Assembly: GCF_938010505.1 (NCBI RefSeq)
Contig: NZ_CALLVP010000078.1
Span: forward strand, 1 to 17,609
Length of the DNA stretch: 17,609 nt
DNA from: an uncultured Veillonella sp.
Lineage (GTDB): Bacteria; Bacillota; Negativicutes; Veillonellales; Veillonellaceae
Direction of reading: 5' to 3'
The notes beneath the pieces were generated by a model, which saw only the letters and a program-made list of their open reading frames with translations, was not told the origin of the DNA and ran no database searches. A program made the translations under genes and the position numbers. Positions 14,574 through 17,609 of the stretch are shown here, one piece after another. The stretch's first letter is position 1. Every line of letters starts with the position of its first letter.

Positions 14574-16373
14574 ATGTCAACGAAAAAGATTCGAAACTTC
14601 TGTATTATAGCCCATATTGACCATGGTAAATCTACCATCGCCGATAGATTAATTGAATATACTGGCACATTACAAAAACGTGAAATGGAGGCTCAAGTTT
14701 TGGATTCCATGGATCTAGAACGTGAACGAGGTATTACTATTAAAGCGCAATCTGTTCGCATTTTGTATAAAGCACAAGACGGTGAAGAATATATCTTGAA
14801 TCTCATCGATACTCCAGGCCATGTCGATTTTAGCTATGAAGTATCTCGTTCTCTTGCAGCTTGTGAAGGGGCATTACTTGTAGTCGATGCTGCACAAGGT
14901 GTGGAAGCACAAACGTTGGCAAACGTGTATCTCGCTTTAGAACATGATCTTGAAATCATTCCTGTAATTAACAAGATTGATTTGCCGTCTGCAGATCCTG
15001 ATCGTGTTAAACAAGAAATCGAAGATATTATTGGTTTAGATGCATCTGATGCCGTATTATGCTCTGCTAAATCTGGTATCGGTATTCCTGATATTTTAGA
15101 AGCTATTGTAAATAAGGTTCCTGCGCCACCAGATAAATCCGATCAGCCTACGAGAGCTTTGATTTTTGATAGCCGCTTTGATTCGTATAAAGGTGCTATT
15201 GCGTATGTACGGGTAAAAGAAGGCACTATTAAGGCAAAAGATACAATTCGTATGATGCATGATAAAAAAGATTTTGATGTTACAGAACTTGGTATCTTTA
15301 CTCCAAATCTCGTACCAGTACAAGAATTACCTTGTGGCTCGGTAGGTTGTATTGCAGCTAGTATCAAAAATGTAAAAGATTGCCACGTAGGTGATACTGT
15401 AACATTAGCTAATAATCCTGCACCAGAACCATTGCCTGGTTATCGTAAGGCTGTATCTATGGTGTACTGTGGCCTTTACCCAACAGAGTCTAAAGATTAT
15501 GAAAACCTTCGGGATGCATTAGAAAAGTTACAGCTAAATGATGCTGCCTTAGAATATGAAGCAGAAACATCATTGGCTTTGGGCTTTGGTTTCCGTTGTG
15601 GGTTCCTCGGTCTTTTGCATATGGACGTAATTCAAGAACGGTTAGAACGTGAATATAACTTGACTCTTATTACGACGGCTCCATCTGTAAATTACAAAGT
15701 GTACAAAACAAATGGGGAAATGCTCGAAGTCGATAATCCTGCTAAATTGCCACCTCCAACAGAAATTGATTACATTGAAGAGCCTTATGTAAAGGCAACT
15801 ACAATCGTACCTAAAGATTTTGTTGGTACTATCATGGAGTTATCTCAGGATAAACGCGGTGAATACCAATCTATGGAATACTTAGATGAAACACGCGTAT
15901 CTGTTGTGTATCATTTACCATTGAGTGAAATCATTTATGATTACTTTGATAAATTAAAATCTGCTACAAAGGGTTATGCATCCCTTGACTATGAATTAAT
16001 TGGTTATAAACAATCTCCAATGGTTAAGATGGATATTCTATTAAATGGTGATCCTGTAGATGCGTTGTCCATTATCGTACATAAGGATCGCGCCGCTACA
16101 CGTGGTCGTGCATTGGCAGAAAAATTAAAAGAACTCATTCCTCGTCAAATGTTTGAAATTCCTATTCAAGCTGCGGTAGGCACAAAAATTGTGGCTCGTG
16201 AAACCGTAAAAGCATGGCGTAAAGACGTTTTGGCTAAATGTTACGGTGGCGATATCTCTCGTAAGCGTAAATTGCTAGAAAAACAAAAAGCTGGTAAGAA
16301 ACGTATGAAATCTGTCGGTTCTGTAGAGATTCCACAAGAAGCATTCATGGCTATTCTCAAGGTTGAGGACTAA
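14574..16373 (+). CDS. lepA: Elongation factor 4 (LepA), ribosomal GTPase
   Basis: Translational GTPase that acts on the ribosome, reported to promote back-translocation and to affect initiation and 30S assembly. The 599 residues match the family. G motifs are complete: AHIDHGKST (13-21), RGITIKAQSV (switch I), DTPGHVD (79-85), NKID (133-136) and CSAKSG. The LepA-specific C-terminal domain is clear from GGDISRKRKLLEKQKAGKKRMK near the end, which separates it from EF-G. The ATG start gives the standard N terminus (MSTKKIRNFCIIAHIDHGKS), but its Shine-Dalgarno is displaced upstream behind a small hairpin. It lies between mnmA and hemW; lepA-hemW is a widely conserved bacterial pair. The stop is four bases before the hemW ATG. 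Confidence 0.97.
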   Translation: MSTKKIRNFCIIAHIDHGKSTIADRLIEYTGTLQKREMEAQVLDSMDLERERGITIKAQSVRILYKAQDGEEYILNLIDTPGHVDFSYEVSRSLAACEGALLVVDAAQGVEAQTLANVYLALEHDLEIIPVINKIDLPSADPDRVKQEIEDIIGLDASDAVLCSAKSGIGIPDILEAIVNKVPAPPDKSDQPTRALIFDSRFDSYKGAIAYVRVKEGTIKAKDTIRMMHDKKDFDVTELGIFTPNLVPVQELPCGSVGCIAASIKNVKDCHVGDTVTLANNPAPEPLPGYRKAVSMVYCGLYPTESKDYENLRDALEKLQLNDAALEYEAETSLALGFGFRCGFLGLLHMDVIQERLEREYNLTLITTAPSVNYKVYKTNGEMLEVDNPAKLPPPTEIDYIEEPYVKATTIVPKDFVGTIMELSQDKRGEYQSMEYLDETRVSVVYHLPLSEIIYDYFDKLKSATKGYASLDYELIGYKQSPMVKMDILLNGDPVDALSIIVHKDRAATRGRALAEKLKELIPRQMFEIPIQAAVGTKIVARETVKAWRKDVLAKCYGGDISRKRKLLEKQKAGKKRMKSVGSVEIPQEAFMAILKVED

Positions 16374-16377
16374 TATA

Positions 16378-17562
16378 ATGAAAACAGATTCTAATATTTT
16401 GAATCTGTCTACACTTGGGGATATGGGCTTGTATGTCCATATCCCTTTTTGTAAACAGAAATGTATGTACTGTGATTTTCCTGCTTATCAGAATTTACAA
16501 GATTATTACGAAACCTATATATATGCTTTAGTTCAAGAAATCGATTTATGGGTTTCTGAACATCCTGAGTCTAAAGAACGTCCTATAGATACGATTTATT
16601 TAGGTGGTGGTACGCCAACAGAATTGTCAATTCAACAGATTAAGATGATTTTAGATAAAATTAAAAGTACTTTTACCATTACTGATGATTGTCATATGAC
16701 TATTGAGTCTAATCCTGGAGAGGTAGATTTACGGTATCTTACTAAATTAGTGCAATTAGGTTTTAATCGTATTAGTTTTGGCATTCAAACCTTTGATGAT
16801 AAGGCGCTTGCTATGCTTCATCGCAGTCACAATGGGGAAAAAGCTAAGCAAGCTGTTTATGATGCTAAAGAGGCAGGCTTTGATGATATTAATATTGATT
16901 TGATTTATGGTCTACCAAGACAATCCTTAGACGATATTAAACGTAATTTAACAATCGTAGAAGAATTGCCAATTAATCATATCTCTACCTATGGACTACA
17001 AGTAGAGGTGGGTACCTATTTATATCATTTAGTTCAAAAAAATCTTATTTCCATTCCTAGTGAAAGCATCGATGAAGCTATGTATGATACAATACTGGAA
17101 GGATTAAAAGAACTTGGTTTCGAACGATATGAGATTTCAAATTTTTCGAAGGATAATTCTTATAGTCGCCATAATTTAAAATATTGGCACTATGTAGATT
17201 ACTTAGGCTTTGGTGCGGGAGCACATTCTTTTTATAATGGTGTTCGCCGTAGTAATAACCGAAACGTAATGCCTTATATACAATCAGTTGATCGATATGT
17301 AATGCCTACTATCGATACGGAAATTATTTCTTTAAAGCGAGCTCAAGAGGACTTTTGTTTCTTAGCTTTGCGTACAAAGTTGGGGCTTAATGAATTAAAT
17401 TTTGAGAAAAGATTTGATACATCGTTGTGTTCTCTATTTGGTAGTACTTTAGATGATTTGGTAACAAAAGGATTATTAGAGTATGAAGATGGTAGTTATC
17501 ATTTAACCCCTGAAGGGGCGAAACATGGTAACTATGTATTTAGTCAATTTATAGGTGAGTAA
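16378..17562 (+). CDS. hemW: Radical SAM family heme chaperone HemW
   Basis: HemN-like radical SAM protein that binds heme and delivers it to target proteins; HemW proteins were formerly misannotated as coproporphyrinogen dehydrogenase. It has 394 residues, typical of HemW and shorter than HemN. GLYVHIPFCKQKCMYCDF holds the cluster ligands C25, C29 and C32; LGGGTPT (75-81) is the SAM-binding glycine motif, and the ESNPGE and RISFGIQTFDD elements follow. The HemN-type C-terminal domain is present to about residue 390. I chose ATG 16378 because GAGG (16365-16368) lies nine bases upstream; the TTG at 16363 has no properly placed ribosome-binding site and would overlap lepA. In many Firmicutes hemW is followed by hrcA-grpE-dnaK; the window ends before this can be tested. 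Confidence 0.94.
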   Translation: MKTDSNILNLSTLGDMGLYVHIPFCKQKCMYCDFPAYQNLQDYYETYIYALVQEIDLWVSEHPESKERPIDTIYLGGGTPTELSIQQIKMILDKIKSTFTITDDCHMTIESNPGEVDLRYLTKLVQLGFNRISFGIQTFDDKALAMLHRSHNGEKAKQAVYDAKEAGFDDINIDLIYGLPRQSLDDIKRNLTIVEELPINHISTYGLQVEVGTYLYHLVQKNLISIPSESIDEAMYDTILEGLKELGFERYEISNFSKDNSYSRHNLKYWHYVDYLGFGAGAHSFYNGVRRSNNRNVMPYIQSVDRYVMPTIDTEIISLKRAQEDFCFLALRTKLGLNELNFEKRFDTSLCSLFGSTLDDLVTKGLLEYEDGSYHLTPEGAKHGNYVFSQFIGE

Positions 17563-17609
17563 TTTCTCACAGTTTCTCAAAATCTAATATGTTAGTATAA
17601 ATAGGATGA
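17563..17609 (+). other. Intergenic tail after hemW, possible promoter
   Basis: Forty-seven bases to the window end. TATAAA (17596-17601) could be a -10 box, with only a poor -35 17 bp upstream. A short CTAA/TTAG repeat (17584-17587, 17591-17594 region) is present. I see no terminator and no CIRCE operator half-site (TTAGCACTC), which might have been expected if hrcA follows. Confidence 0.25.

Noticed and set aside
16363..16377. TTG start for hemW inside the end of lepA
   Set aside because: No properly spaced ribosome-binding site; ATG 16378 has GAGG nine bases upstream.
1..17609. CRISPR arrays, insertion sequences, prophage, toxin-antitoxin or defence genes
   Set aside because: Looked for on both strands; no direct-repeat arrays, terminal inverted repeats, transposase, integrase or defence-type proteins are visible.

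Overview
The window is an ordinary-looking stretch of chromosome from an AT-rich, low-GC Gram-positive-lineage bacterium. The Gram-negative-staining Negativicutes, Veillonella in particular, fit best. This is inferred from codon and base use, Shine-Dalgarno-rich starts, the MutL type and the gene order, not from a database match. Twelve protein-coding genes are supported, all on the + strand and packed almost end to end. There is no rRNA, tRNA, CRISPR array, insertion sequence, phage gene or gene-free stretch above 300 bases. The longest gaps are about 200-220 bp, and both hold a terminator followed by a promoter and leader.

Layout. (1) Bases 1-1412 are the 3' part of proS, closed by a strong terminator at 1414-1460. 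(2) A promoter at 1467-1495 precedes a three-gene unit: a PHP-domain phosphoesterase of the RNase AM/TrpH type, an uncharacterised protein joining a P-loop NTPase to an Asp23/Gls24 domain, and miaB. It ends at a large hairpin terminator (4591-4669). (3) An extended -10 promoter near 4701 precedes six genes: a leucine-carboxyl-methyltransferase-like (COG3315) methyltransferase, mutS, mutL, an RsmJ/YpiP-like methyltransferase, miaA (GTG start) and a YnbB-type PLP enzyme. From mutS to the PLP gene, stops and starts overlap or nearly touch. The unit ends at 13279-13313. (4) A promoter near 13348 and a roughly 110-nt hairpin-rich leader precede mnmA, lepA and hemW, with no terminator seen before the window ends.

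Theme. Most products act on information fidelity: MutS and MutL in DNA mismatch repair; ProRS in tRNA charging; MiaA then MiaB making ms2i6A37; MnmA thiolating U34; a probable rRNA-type methyltransferase; and LepA on the ribosome. MiaB and HemW are radical SAM proteins. No obviously new multi-gene system is present. The points most worth checking are the NTPase-Asp23 fusion, a perfect 12-bp hairpin inside the RsmJ-like gene, a hairpin lying between the Shine-Dalgarno and start codon of lepA, and the structured mnmA leader.
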